Assembly: GCA_011391285.1 (NCBI GenBank)
Contig: JAABQU010000248.1
Span: forward strand, 1-14,720
Origin: Thiobacillus sp.
GTDB taxonomy: Bacteria > Pseudomonadota > Gammaproteobacteria > Burkholderiales > Thiobacillaceae
Length of the DNA stretch: 14,720 bases
Direction: 5' to 3'
A program made the position numbers and the translations under genes. Positions within the stretch are counted from its first letter, which is position 1. Every line of letters starts with the position of its first letter. Of this stretch, positions 8,293 to 14,720 are shown in pieces. Under the pieces are notes generated by a model. It saw nothing but the letters and a program-made list of their open reading frames with translations. It had not been told where the DNA came from and made no database searches.

Positions 8293-9131
8293 TTGCGCGC
8301 CGCACGGGCACGCGAAAAAATATCCAGCAAGGCGTCCGCGTCCTCCGCCGACACCGCGCTTCGCAGCGCCTGCAGCGCGCCGACGTAGGCATCCAGTTCG
8401 GTCAGTAAGGCCGCTCGGTTTGCCAGTGCGATGTCTCGCCACATTTCCGGACTGCTGCCGGCGATGCGGGTGAAATCGCGGAAGCCGCTGGCAGCAAAAC
8501 GGAAGAAGGTGTCGCCATCGGCGCGCTGCGCCAGTTCGTCCACCAGCGCGAACGCCGCCAGGTGTGGCAAATGGCTGACCGCCGCGAACACGCGGTCGTG
8601 CAGGTCGGCATCCAGTGTCTCGACCTGGGCCCCGACCGCCTGCCACAGCGCGGTGACCGTGGCGACGGCGTCGGATCGGGTGTCGGCTTGCGGCGTCAGC
8701 ACCACCTTCCGGCCCTGGTACAGATCGGCGCGCGCGGCACCGGGACCGCTCTGTTCGGAACCCGCAATCGGATGGCCCGGCACGAAATCTGCAAAGCGGT
8801 CGCCCAGCGCAGAACGGGCCGCCGCAACGACATTGACCTTGGTACTGCCGGCGTCGGTGACAATCGCGCCAGCCTTCAGATGCGGCGCAAGCTGTTTCAG
8901 GACGGCTTCGGTTTCGCCCACCGGCAGCGCCAGCAGGATGCAGTCGGACTGCCCGGCCTCGATCCAATCGACGGCACGGTCGATCAGGCCGAGCTCGCGT
9001 GCAACGGTGAGCCGCGCCGGATTGCGCCCCACCCCCAGCACCTCGCGCACCGCGTCGGCCTTTTTCAGGGCCAGAGCAAACGACCCGCCGATGAGGCCGG
9101 TGCCGACGATGGCGAGTTTGTCGACGATCAC
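8268..9131 (-). CDS. tyrA: Prephenate (or arogenate) dehydrogenase
   Basis: Oxidative decarboxylation of prephenate to 4-hydroxyphenylpyruvate, or of arogenate to tyrosine. The 287-residue product is a stand-alone TyrA core without chorismate mutase or ACT domain. The Rossmann motif is GTGLIGGS (10-17); the second strand ends LGVGRNP (32-38), with G35 where NAD enzymes usually have an acidic residue and R36 after it. Then DAGSTK (93-98), the catalytic His in [11 protein letters not shown] (H120), SHLPH (186-190) and the helix [17 protein letters not shown] (215-231). The start is a GTG at 9131 overlapping the hisC stop as GTGA; it begins just before KLAIVGTG, whereas an ATG at 9269 would add 46 hisC-antiframe residues. 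Whether it prefers prephenate, arogenate or both cannot be read here. Confidence 0.93.
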   Translation of the reverse strand: MIVDKLAIVGTGLIGGSFALALKKADAVREVLGVGRNPARLTVARELGLIDRAVDWIEAGQSDCILLALPVGETEAVLKQLAPHLKAGAIVTDAGSTKVNVVAAARSALGDRFADFVPGHPIAGSEQSGPGAARADLYQGRKVVLTPQADTRSDAVATVTALWQAVGAQVETLDADLHDRVFAAVSHLPHLAAFALVDELAQRADGDTFFRFAASGFRDFTRIAGSSPEMWRDIALANRAALLTELDAYVGALQALRSAVSAEDADALLDIFSRARAARNNWAHKKP

Positions 9132-10225
9132 AGGCTGGCTTTCAAGGCGTCGAGAAAACGGGCGTTCTGCCCGGCCAGCCCCACCGACACGCGCAGGAAC
9201 TCGGGCAGACCGTAATTGGCCACCGGTCGCACGATGACGCCGCGCTTGAGCAACTCGGCATTGATGCACGCCGCGTCGCCGACGTTCGCCAGCAGGAAAT
9301 TGCCTTTCGACGGTACGGTTTCGATGTTCAGCTCGGCCAGCCCGGCGACCAGCTGCGCCATCCCTGCCGTGTTCAGCGCATAGCTGCGCTCCAGGAAATC
9401 GGTATCGTCGAGCGCCGCCTCGGCGGCAGCCAGTGCGGGCAAATTGACGTTGAAAGGGTGACGCACGCGGTTCATCAGATCGATCACGTCAGGGTGGCCC
9501 AAGCCATAGCCCACCCGCAGTCCGGCAAGGCCATAAGCCTTGGAGAACGTGCGGGTGATGAGCAGATTGGGAAAGCGCGCCAGCCAGGCCGCGGTATTGC
9601 AGCGCTCGGACGGCGGCAGGTATTCGCCGTAGGCCTCGTCCAGCACCACCAGAACCTGTGGCGGCACGGTTTCGAGGAAGGCCTCGATCTCCGCCCACGG
9701 CAGGAAGGTGCCGGTCGGATTGTTGGGATTGGCGATCCACACAACGCGCGTGTCGTCACGGATCGCCGCGCGCATGGCGGCGAGATCATGACTGTAATCC
9801 CGCGCGGGCACCACGATGCTGTGTGCGCCGACCGCCTGGGTGGCAATCGGATAGACCGCGAAGGCGTGCTGCGCGTGAACCGAGGAGGTTTGCGGCGTCA
9901 GGAAGGTTTGCGCCGCGATGTCGAGCACGTCGTTGGAGCCGTTGCCGAGCACGATCTGGTTCGCCGCCACGCCCAGCTTCGCCGACAGCTTCGCCTTCAG
10001 TGCGAAGCCCGCGCCATCCGGATACAGGGCCATGTCGTGCAGCGCGTCCTGCGCCGCTGCCAGCGCCCGCGGGCTGGGGCCGAGCGGGTTTTCGTTCGAC
10101 GCCAGCTTGACGATATCGGCCTCGTTCATCCCCAGTTCGCGCGCGAGTTCGGAGATCGGCTTGCCAGGAAGATACGGGGCAATGGCGCGCACGTAGGGTG
10201 GAGCCAGATCACAGCAAGCAATCAC
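9128..10225 (-). CDS. hisC: Histidinol-phosphate / aromatic aminotransferase (HisC family)
   Basis: Fold-type I PLP aminotransferase of 365 residues. HisC converts imidazole acetol phosphate to histidinol phosphate; paralogues in this gene setting also transaminate phenylpyruvate and 4-hydroxyphenylpyruvate or prephenate. Visible residues: NENPLGPSP (44-52), NPNNPTGT (166-173), DEAYGEY (196-202), the PLP lysine K229 in TFSKAYGLAGLRVGY, and a C-terminal RVSVG. The start is GTG at 10225, overlapping the pheA stop as GTGA; it gives a short N-terminus before the conserved APPYVRAIAPY. No Shine-Dalgarno sequence is evident, so translation is probably coupled to pheA. No other his gene is in view, and pheA and tyrA flank it, so an aromatic role is likely. 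Confidence 0.92.
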   Translation of the reverse strand: MIACCDLAPPYVRAIAPYLPGKPISELARELGMNEADIVKLASNENPLGPSPRALAAAQDALHDMALYPDGAGFALKAKLSAKLGVAANQIVLGNGSNDVLDIAAQTFLTPQTSSVHAQHAFAVYPIATQAVGAHSIVVPARDYSHDLAAMRAAIRDDTRVVWIANPNNPTGTFLPWAEIEAFLETVPPQVLVVLDEAYGEYLPPSERCNTAAWLARFPNLLITRTFSKAYGLAGLRVGYGLGHPDVIDLMNRVRHPFNVNLPALAAAEAALDDTDFLERSYALNTAGMAQLVAGLAELNIETVPSKGNFLLANVGDAACINAELLKRGVIVRPVANYGLPEFLRVSVGLAGQNARFLDALKASL

Positions 10226-11289
10226 GATGCAGCGGGGTAGGAACCGAGAATTTTGAGGAAGGCGGCACGCGCCTGGATTTCAGTTAGCGCAGCAGCCAGT
10301 TTTGCGTCCTGGCGATGGCCCTGGCAAACCACGAAGAACACATACTCCCAGTTGCTGCCTCGCGCCGGGCGCGATTCGAGCTTGCTCATGGAAATACCGG
10401 CGTCGGCGAGCGGCTGCAGCAACTTGACCACGGCACCCGGCTGGTTGTGCGCACCCATCACCAGCGAGGTCTTGTCGCACCCGGACGGCGCGGCGTCGTT
10501 TTGTCCCAGCACCAGAAAGCGCGTGGTATTGCTGGCTTCGTCCTCGATGCGCGCCTCCACCACGACGAGTCCGTAGAGTTCGGCGGCGGCTTCGCTGCCC
10601 AGCGTGGCGGCATCGGCTTCGGCGGCTGCGCGGCGGGCGCCATCGCTGTTGCTGACAACGCTGACACGTTCAGCGTCAGGTAGATGACGGCTCAGCCACT
10701 GCTGGCACTGGGCCAGGGATTGCGCATGGCCATACACTCGTCGGATGCCTTCCAGGCCTGCCTGCTTTCGCATCAGGGTCTGGTGAATCGGCAGCATCAC
10801 TTCGCCGCAGATTTTCAGCGGGCTGGCGACAATGAGATCAAGCGTGCGGGAAATCGCGCCCTCGGTCGAGTTTTCCACCGGCACCACGGCAAACTCGGCA
10901 CGGCCGGTTTCCACCGCGTGAAAGCAGGCATCGATGTCGGCCTCGGCCAGCGCCTCGACCTCGTGACCGAAATGCTTGTGCACCGCCTGCTGACTGAAGG
11001 TGCCTACAGGGCCGAGGTAGGCGACTCGGGTGGTCTCCTCGAGCGCGCGGCAGGCCGACATGATTTCGCGAATCAGCCGTTCTATGGTGTCACCCGACAG
11101 CGGACCGGGATTCGTTTCGCGCAGGCGCCGCACGATCTGCGCCTCGCGTTCGGGACGGTATATTTTCTCGCCCTTCTTGGCGCGCCCGACCTGCTGGGCG
11201 ATGCCGGCACGCTCCGACACCAGCTGCAGGAGGGTATCGTCGATGCCGTCGATGCGCGCGCGCAGCGCCTTCAGTTCGTCGTCGATCAT
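10222..11289 (-). CDS. pheA: Bifunctional chorismate mutase / prephenate dehydratase (P-protein)
   Basis: Turns chorismate into prephenate and then phenylpyruvate, committing carbon to phenylalanine. Three domains are visible in 355 residues: an AroQ-type helical chorismate mutase (about 1-88, with LRARIDGID and the YRPEREAQI segment), a prephenate dehydratase (about 88-262, YLGPVGTFSQQA, VPVENSTEGAI, and the catalytic TTRF at 255-258), and a C-terminal ACT domain (about 273-350) with ESRP (305-308) and NWEYVFFV, the phenylalanine-sensing motif. Feedback inhibition by phenylalanine is therefore expected. The ATG overlaps the serA stop as ATGA and has no clear Shine-Dalgarno sequence. After NWEYVFFV the usual acidic residue is replaced by VC, a small oddity. 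Size and domain order match pseudomonad PheA. Confidence 0.97.
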   Translation of the reverse strand: MIDDELKALRARIDGIDDTLLQLVSERAGIAQQVGRAKKGEKIYRPEREAQIVRRLRETNPGPLSGDTIERLIREIMSACRALEETTRVAYLGPVGTFSQQAVHKHFGHEVEALAEADIDACFHAVETGRAEFAVVPVENSTEGAISRTLDLIVASPLKICGEVMLPIHQTLMRKQAGLEGIRRVYGHAQSLAQCQQWLSRHLPDAERVSVVSNSDGARRAAAEADAATLGSEAAAELYGLVVVEARIEDEASNTTRFLVLGQNDAAPSGCDKTSLVMGAHNQPGAVVKLLQPLADAGISMSKLESRPARGSNWEYVFFVVCQGHRQDAKLAAALTEIQARAAFLKILGSYPAAS

Positions 11290-12461
11290 GCTGGCAGGTA
11301 GCGCACCGCCAGAACCCCGGCAATCGCAGCCAGTTGCTGCATCACCCCATCGGTCAGTGCGCTGTCGACGTCGGCCAGCGTGTACGCCATGTCGCCCTTC
11401 GACTTGTTGACCATGTTGTGGATGTTGAGCCCGGCGGCGGCCAGCACCGATGAGATCTGCCCCACCATGTTGGGCACGTTGGCGTTGGCGATCGCGACGC
11501 GGTAGGCCGACTCGCGCGGCATGCTGACGTTGGGGAAGTTGACCGAATTGAGGATGTTGCCATTCTCCAGATAGTCGGCGAGCTGCTCGGCCACCATCAC
11601 CGCACAGTTCTCCTCGGCTTCCTCGGTGGAAGCCCCCAGGTGCGGCAGCGCCACCACTTTGGGGTGGCCCTTCAGCGCATTGGCGGGGAAGTCGCAGATG
11701 TAGGCGTGCAGCTTGTTGGCGTCAACTGCCTCGATCACGGCGGCGTTGTCGACCACGCCTTCACGGGCAAAATTCAGCAGCACTGCGCCCGGGCGCATCA
11801 CGCCGATGCGCTGGGCGTTGATGAGATTGCGGGTGGCATCGATCAGCGGCACGTGCAGGGTAACGAAGTCGGCCATGCGCAGCGCATCCTCGACGTTCTC
11901 GGCGCGCTTGACCTGCGACGGCAGACGCCACGCGGCATCCACCGTGATCGCAGGGTCGAAACCGACCACGTTCATGCCCAGCTTGATGGCCGCCTCGGCA
12001 ATGTAGGAGCCGATGGCGCCCAGGCCGATCACTGCCAGGGTGCGGCCCGGCAACTCGCTTCCGGCAAACGCCTTCTTCCCGGCTTCGGTCGCCTTGTGCA
12101 TTTCGTCATCGCTGCCTGCCAGGCCTTCGACGAACTTGATCGCGGGGACGATGTTGCGCGCACCCAGCAGCATGCCGGCGATGACCAGTTCCTTCACCGC
12201 GTTGGCGTTGGCGCCCGGCGCATTGAACACCGGGATGCCCCGCTCCGACAGCTTCTTCACCGGAATGTTGTTGGTGCCGGCGCCGGCACGGGCAATCGCA
12301 CGCACCGACGCCGGGATATCCATGTCGTGCATGTTGGCCGATCGCACCAGGATGCCGTCCGGGTCAGCCACATCGCCACCGACGATGTAATGCTCGGGCA
12401 ACCGCGCCAGACCGCGCGCGGAAATGGCGTTGAGGGTGAGGATCTTGCGCGCCTCAGCCAT
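11286..12461 (-). CDS. serA: D-3-phosphoglycerate dehydrogenase, short ACT-containing form
   Basis: Oxidises 3-phosphoglycerate to 3-phosphohydroxypyruvate with NAD+, the first serine step; serC just upstream does the second. The 391-residue product has a substrate-binding half ([22 protein letters not shown]), a Rossmann core with GLGAIG (146-151) and D169, the catalytic Arg R233 in NFAREGVVD, His H274 in LPHLGAST, and a C-terminal ACT domain (about 320-391), which suggests feedback by serine. By position, the glutamate of E. coli SerA (E269) corresponds to A262 in DFPANALKG, so the usual Arg-Glu-His triad is incomplete. The ATG overlaps the serC 3' end by eight bases (ATGGCTGA), with GAGAAGAG upstream. 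Another 2-hydroxyacid dehydrogenase activity is possible, but the serC neighbour argues for SerA. Confidence 0.88.
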   Translation of the reverse strand: MAEARKILTLNAISARGLARLPEHYIVGGDVADPDGILVRSANMHDMDIPASVRAIARAGAGTNNIPVKKLSERGIPVFNAPGANANAVKELVIAGMLLGARNIVPAIKFVEGLAGSDDEMHKATEAGKKAFAGSELPGRTLAVIGLGAIGSYIAEAAIKLGMNVVGFDPAITVDAAWRLPSQVKRAENVEDALRMADFVTLHVPLIDATRNLINAQRIGVMRPGAVLLNFAREGVVDNAAVIEAVDANKLHAYICDFPANALKGHPKVVALPHLGASTEEAEENCAVMVAEQLADYLENGNILNSVNFPNVSMPRESAYRVAIANANVPNMVGQISSVLAAAGLNIHNMVNKSKGDMAYTLADVDSALTDGVMQQLAAIAGVLAVRYLPA

Positions 12462-13536
12462 GGCTCTTCTCGAACGCCTTCATGTAGTCGACCAGTGCGC
12501 GCACACCTTCGACCGGCATCGCGTTGTAGATCGACGCGCGCATGCCGCCGACCGAACGATGGCCCTTCAGCTGGATCAGGCCGCGCTCCTTCGCTCCTTT
12601 CAGGAAGGCTTCGTCTAACGCAGCGTCCTTCAGGGTGAAGGGCACGTTCATCAGCGAACGGTTGTCGCGAGCCACCGGCGAACTGTAGAAGTCGGTCGCG
12701 TCGAGCGCGTCGTATAGCAGGTTCGCCTTCTCGCGGTTGGTCTTTTCCATCGCGACGAGGCCGCCGCGCACCTTCAGCCACTTGAATACCAGCCCCGCCG
12801 TGTACATGGCAAATGTGGCCGGCGTGTTGTACATCGAGTCGTTGTCGGCGTGGATCTTGTAGTCGAACATGGTCGGGGTGCCTTTCAGCGTCTCCCCGAT
12901 CAGGTCATCGCGCACGATGACGATGGTCAGACCCGCTGGGCCGATGTTCTTCTGCGCACCGGCGTAGATCACGCCAAACTTTGACACGTCGATCGGGCGC
13001 GACAGGATGGTCGACGACATGTCGGCCACCAGCGGCACATTGCCGGTCTCCGGCGTCCAGAACATTTCCACGCCGCCGATGGTTTCGTTCGGCGTGTAGT
13101 GCACGTAGGCCGCATTCGGATCGAGCTTCCACTGCTCCTGCGTCGGCGCATAGCTGAAATTCTTGTCTTCGCTGCTCGCCACCACGTTCACCGCGCCAAA
13201 TTTCTTCGCTTCCTTGATGGCCTTCTTCGACCATTCGCCGGTGTTCAGGTAATCGGCGCTGGCTTTGGCGCGCAGTAGGTTCATCGGCACCATCGCGAAC
13301 TGCGAGGAGGCCCCGCCCTGCAGGAACAGAACCTTGTAGTTGGCGGGAATGCCCATCACCTCTCGCAGGTCGGCTTCCGCCTCGGCGGCGATACCCATGA
13401 ATTCCTTGCCGCGGTGGCTCATTTCCATCACCGACATGCCGCTGCCATGCCAGTCGACCATCTCGGCCTGCACCTGCAGCAATACGTCTTTGGGCAGCAC
13501 GGCCGGGCCGGCACTGAAGTTATAAATGGTCGTCAT
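12454..13536 (-). CDS. serC: Phosphoserine aminotransferase
   Basis: PLP enzyme that converts 3-phosphohydroxypyruvate and glutamate to phosphoserine; the same enzyme acts in pyridoxal phosphate synthesis (the PdxF role) on the erythronate-derived intermediate. The 360-residue product is full length: [10 protein letters not shown] (6-15), SHRGKEF (40-46), the phosphate-binding GGASSQF (74-80), the PLP lysine K196 in [20 protein letters not shown] (236-243) and the C-terminal [12 protein letters not shown] (330-341). The ATG at 13536 follows the gyrA stop by 14 bases and has GGGAGAAA about nine bases upstream, the best ribosome site of the amino-acid block. It is the first gene of the coupled run and overlaps serA by eight bases. 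No promoter stands out in the 14-base gap, so transcription must start in or before gyrA. Confidence 0.97.
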   Translation of the reverse strand: MTTIYNFSAGPAVLPKDVLLQVQAEMVDWHGSGMSVMEMSHRGKEFMGIAAEAEADLREVMGIPANYKVLFLQGGASSQFAMVPMNLLRAKASADYLNTGEWSKKAIKEAKKFGAVNVVASSEDKNFSYAPTQEQWKLDPNAAYVHYTPNETIGGVEMFWTPETGNVPLVADMSSTILSRPIDVSKFGVIYAGAQKNIGPAGLTIVIVRDDLIGETLKGTPTMFDYKIHADNDSMYNTPATFAMYTAGLVFKWLKVRGGLVAMEKTNREKANLLYDALDATDFYSSPVARDNRSLMNVPFTLKDAALDEAFLKGAKERGLIQLKGHRSVGGMRASIYNAMPVEGVRALVDYMKAFEKSHG

Positions 13537-13550
13537 GCCAGATTTCTCCC

Positions 13551-14720
13551 TTATTCCTCTTCGTTTTCGGATTCAGCCAGTTTTTCCAGGCTGATCAGCG
13601 TTTCGCCCTTGTCCAGGTTGATCAGCGTGACGCCCTGTGTCGAGCGGCTCATCGCGCGGATCTCCTTGACGCGGGTGCGGATCAACACGCCGCCGGTGGT
13701 GATCAGCATGATTTCGTCGTCCGGCTTCACCAGCGTGGCGGCCACCACCTTGCCGTTGCGCTCGCTGGTCTGGATCGCGATCATGCCCTGGGTGGCACGC
13801 GCATGGCGGGTGTATTCAGTGATGGAGGTGCGCTTGCCGAAGCCGTTCTCGGTCGCAGTCAGCACGAAGTCGTTCTCGTCTTCGGCTACCAGGAGCGAAA
13901 TCAGCTTTTTGCCCTTGGCGAGCTTCATGCCGATCACGCCGCGCGCGGTGCGGCCCATCGGACGCACGTCGTTTTCGTCAAAGCGCACCGCCTTGCCGCC
14001 GTCCGAGAACAGCATCACGTCGTGGCGGCCGTCGGTGATCGACGCGCCGATGAGGAAATCGCCCTCGTCCAGCCCCACTGCGATGATGCCTGCGGTGCGC
14101 GGACGCGAGAAGTCGGACAACGGCGTTTTCTTGACGATGCCGTTCGAGGTCGCCATGAACACATAGTGATCGTCGTCGAAGGTCTTGACCGGCAGCAGCG
14201 TGTTGATCTTCTCGCCTTCTTCCAGCGGCAGCAGGTTGACGATGGGCTTGCCGCGCGAGGTGCGCCCGCCCTGCGGCACGTTGTAGACCTTGAGCCAGTA
14301 CAGCCGGCCGCGGTTGGAGAAGCAGAGGATGTAGTCGTGGGTGTTGGCGATGAACATCTTCTCGATGAAGTCTTCATCCTTGGTGCCCGCCGCCTGCTTG
14401 CCGCGCCCGCCGCGCTTCTGCGCGCGGTAATCGTCGATCGGCTGCGACTTCATGTAGCCGCCGTGCGACAGCGTGACGACCATCTCTTCCGGCTTGATCA
14501 GATCCTCCATCGACATGTCCTGCGCGTTCTCGACGATGGCCGAGCGGCGCCCGTCGCCAAACTGCTCCTGAATCTGGGTCAGCTCCTCGCGGATGATCTG
14601 GGTGATGCGTACCGGGTTGGCCAGGATGTCGAGCAGATCGGCAATCTTCGCCATGATCTCCTTGTACTCGCCGATGATCTTGTCCGACTCGAGGTTGGTC
14701 AGGCGCTGCAGCTGCATTTC
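13551..14720 (-). CDS. gyrA: DNA gyrase subunit A, 3' part only
   Basis: GyrA cuts and rejoins DNA in the A2B2 gyrase that introduces negative supercoils. The last 389 codons or so are present; the 5' part, including the catalytic tyrosine, lies beyond the right edge. Visible: the end of the coiled-coil region ([27 protein letters not shown]), the gate return DGRRSAI, then the beta-pinwheel C-terminal domain with the DNA-wrapping GyrA box as QKRGGRG (codons at 14420-14400; QRRGGKG in E. coli). Blade repeats follow, such as [36 protein letters not shown] and [16 protein letters not shown]. It ends in a short acidic tail (ESENEEE). The box QKRGGRG is the gyrase version, which argues against ParC. 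No terminator separates it from serC. Confidence 0.97.
   Translation of the reverse strand, partial: EMQLQRLTNLESDKIIGEYKEIMAKIADLLDILANPVRITQIIREELTQIQEQFGDGRRSAIVENAQDMSMEDLIKPEEMVVTLSHGGYMKSQPIDDYRAQKRGGRGKQAAGTKDEDFIEKMFIANTHDYILCFSNRGRLYWLKVYNVPQGGRTSRGKPIVNLLPLEEGEKINTLLPVKTFDDDHYVFMATSNGIVKKTPLSDFSRPRTAGIIAVGLDEGDFLIGASITDGRHDVMLFSDGGKAVRFDENDVRPMGRTARGVIGMKLAKGKKLISLLVAEDENDFVLTATENGFGKRTSITEYTRHARATQGMIAIQTSERNGKVVAATLVKPDDEIMLITTGGVLIRTRVKEIRAMSRSTQGVTLINLDKGETLISLEKLAESENEEE

Noticed and set aside
9132..9269. 46-codon N-terminal extension of TyrA from an ATG at 9269
   Set aside because: It would overlap hisC in another frame and is Arg-rich and unlike TyrA; the GTG at 9131 in a GTGA overlap gives the normal N-terminus.
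1..14720. tRNA/rRNA genes, CRISPR arrays, insertion sequences, phage or plasmid functions
   Set aside because: The window is almost wholly covered by housekeeping genes with gaps of at most 109 bases; no repeat arrays, transposase motifs or RNA gene signatures were seen.

Overview
The window is a compact, GC-rich stretch of housekeeping chromosome. All fifteen recognisable genes lie on the minus strand, so transcription runs from the right edge (14720) to the left edge (1). Gene content and order (gyrA, serC, serA, pheA, hisC, tyrA, aroA, cmk, rpsA, ihfB, lapA, lapB, pyrF, ugd, cysM) point to a proteobacterium, most likely a betaproteobacterium of the Nitrosomonadales/Thiobacillaceae type. 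That placement rests on gene order and protein style, not on a database comparison.

Right part (14720 to 6980): the 3' part of gyrA is followed by serC, serA, pheA, hisC, tyrA, aroA and cmk. From serC to cmk, neighbouring genes overlap by 1 to 8 bases (ATGGCTGA, ATGA, GTGA, GTGA, TGATG, ATGA), and several starts have little or no Shine-Dalgarno sequence, so translational coupling is the natural reading. This is a version of the 'mixed-function supraoperon' known from pseudomonads. It joins serine synthesis (serA, serC), the prephenate branch to phenylalanine and tyrosine (pheA, tyrA, with hisC as probable aminotransferase) and the shikimate step before chorismate (aroA) to nucleotide metabolism and translation (cmk, rpsA).

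Middle part (6982 to 4150): cmk, an 81-base leader with two hairpins, rpsA (ribosomal protein S1, six S1 domains) and ihfB. The block ends in a strong intrinsic terminator at 4150-4173.

Left part (4146 to 1): a candidate promoter overlaps the terminator's 3' flank and would start a second unit: lapA and lapB (control of LPS synthesis at the inner membrane), pyrF (UMP synthesis), ugd (UDP-glucuronate) and the 5' part of cysM (cysteine synthase B). Gaps here are 3 to 38 bases.

There are no tRNA or rRNA genes, mobile elements, CRISPR arrays or long intergenic regions. The largest gaps are 109 bases (4093-4201) and 81 bases (6212-6292). I saw no wholly new system. The points most worth a second look are an A6 run in the only window where a -1 frameshift could fuse TyrA to AroA, a serine in AroA at the position matching Pro101 of the E. 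coli enzyme, a SerA lacking the usual catalytic glutamate, and a TyrA cofactor pocket that looks NADP-type.
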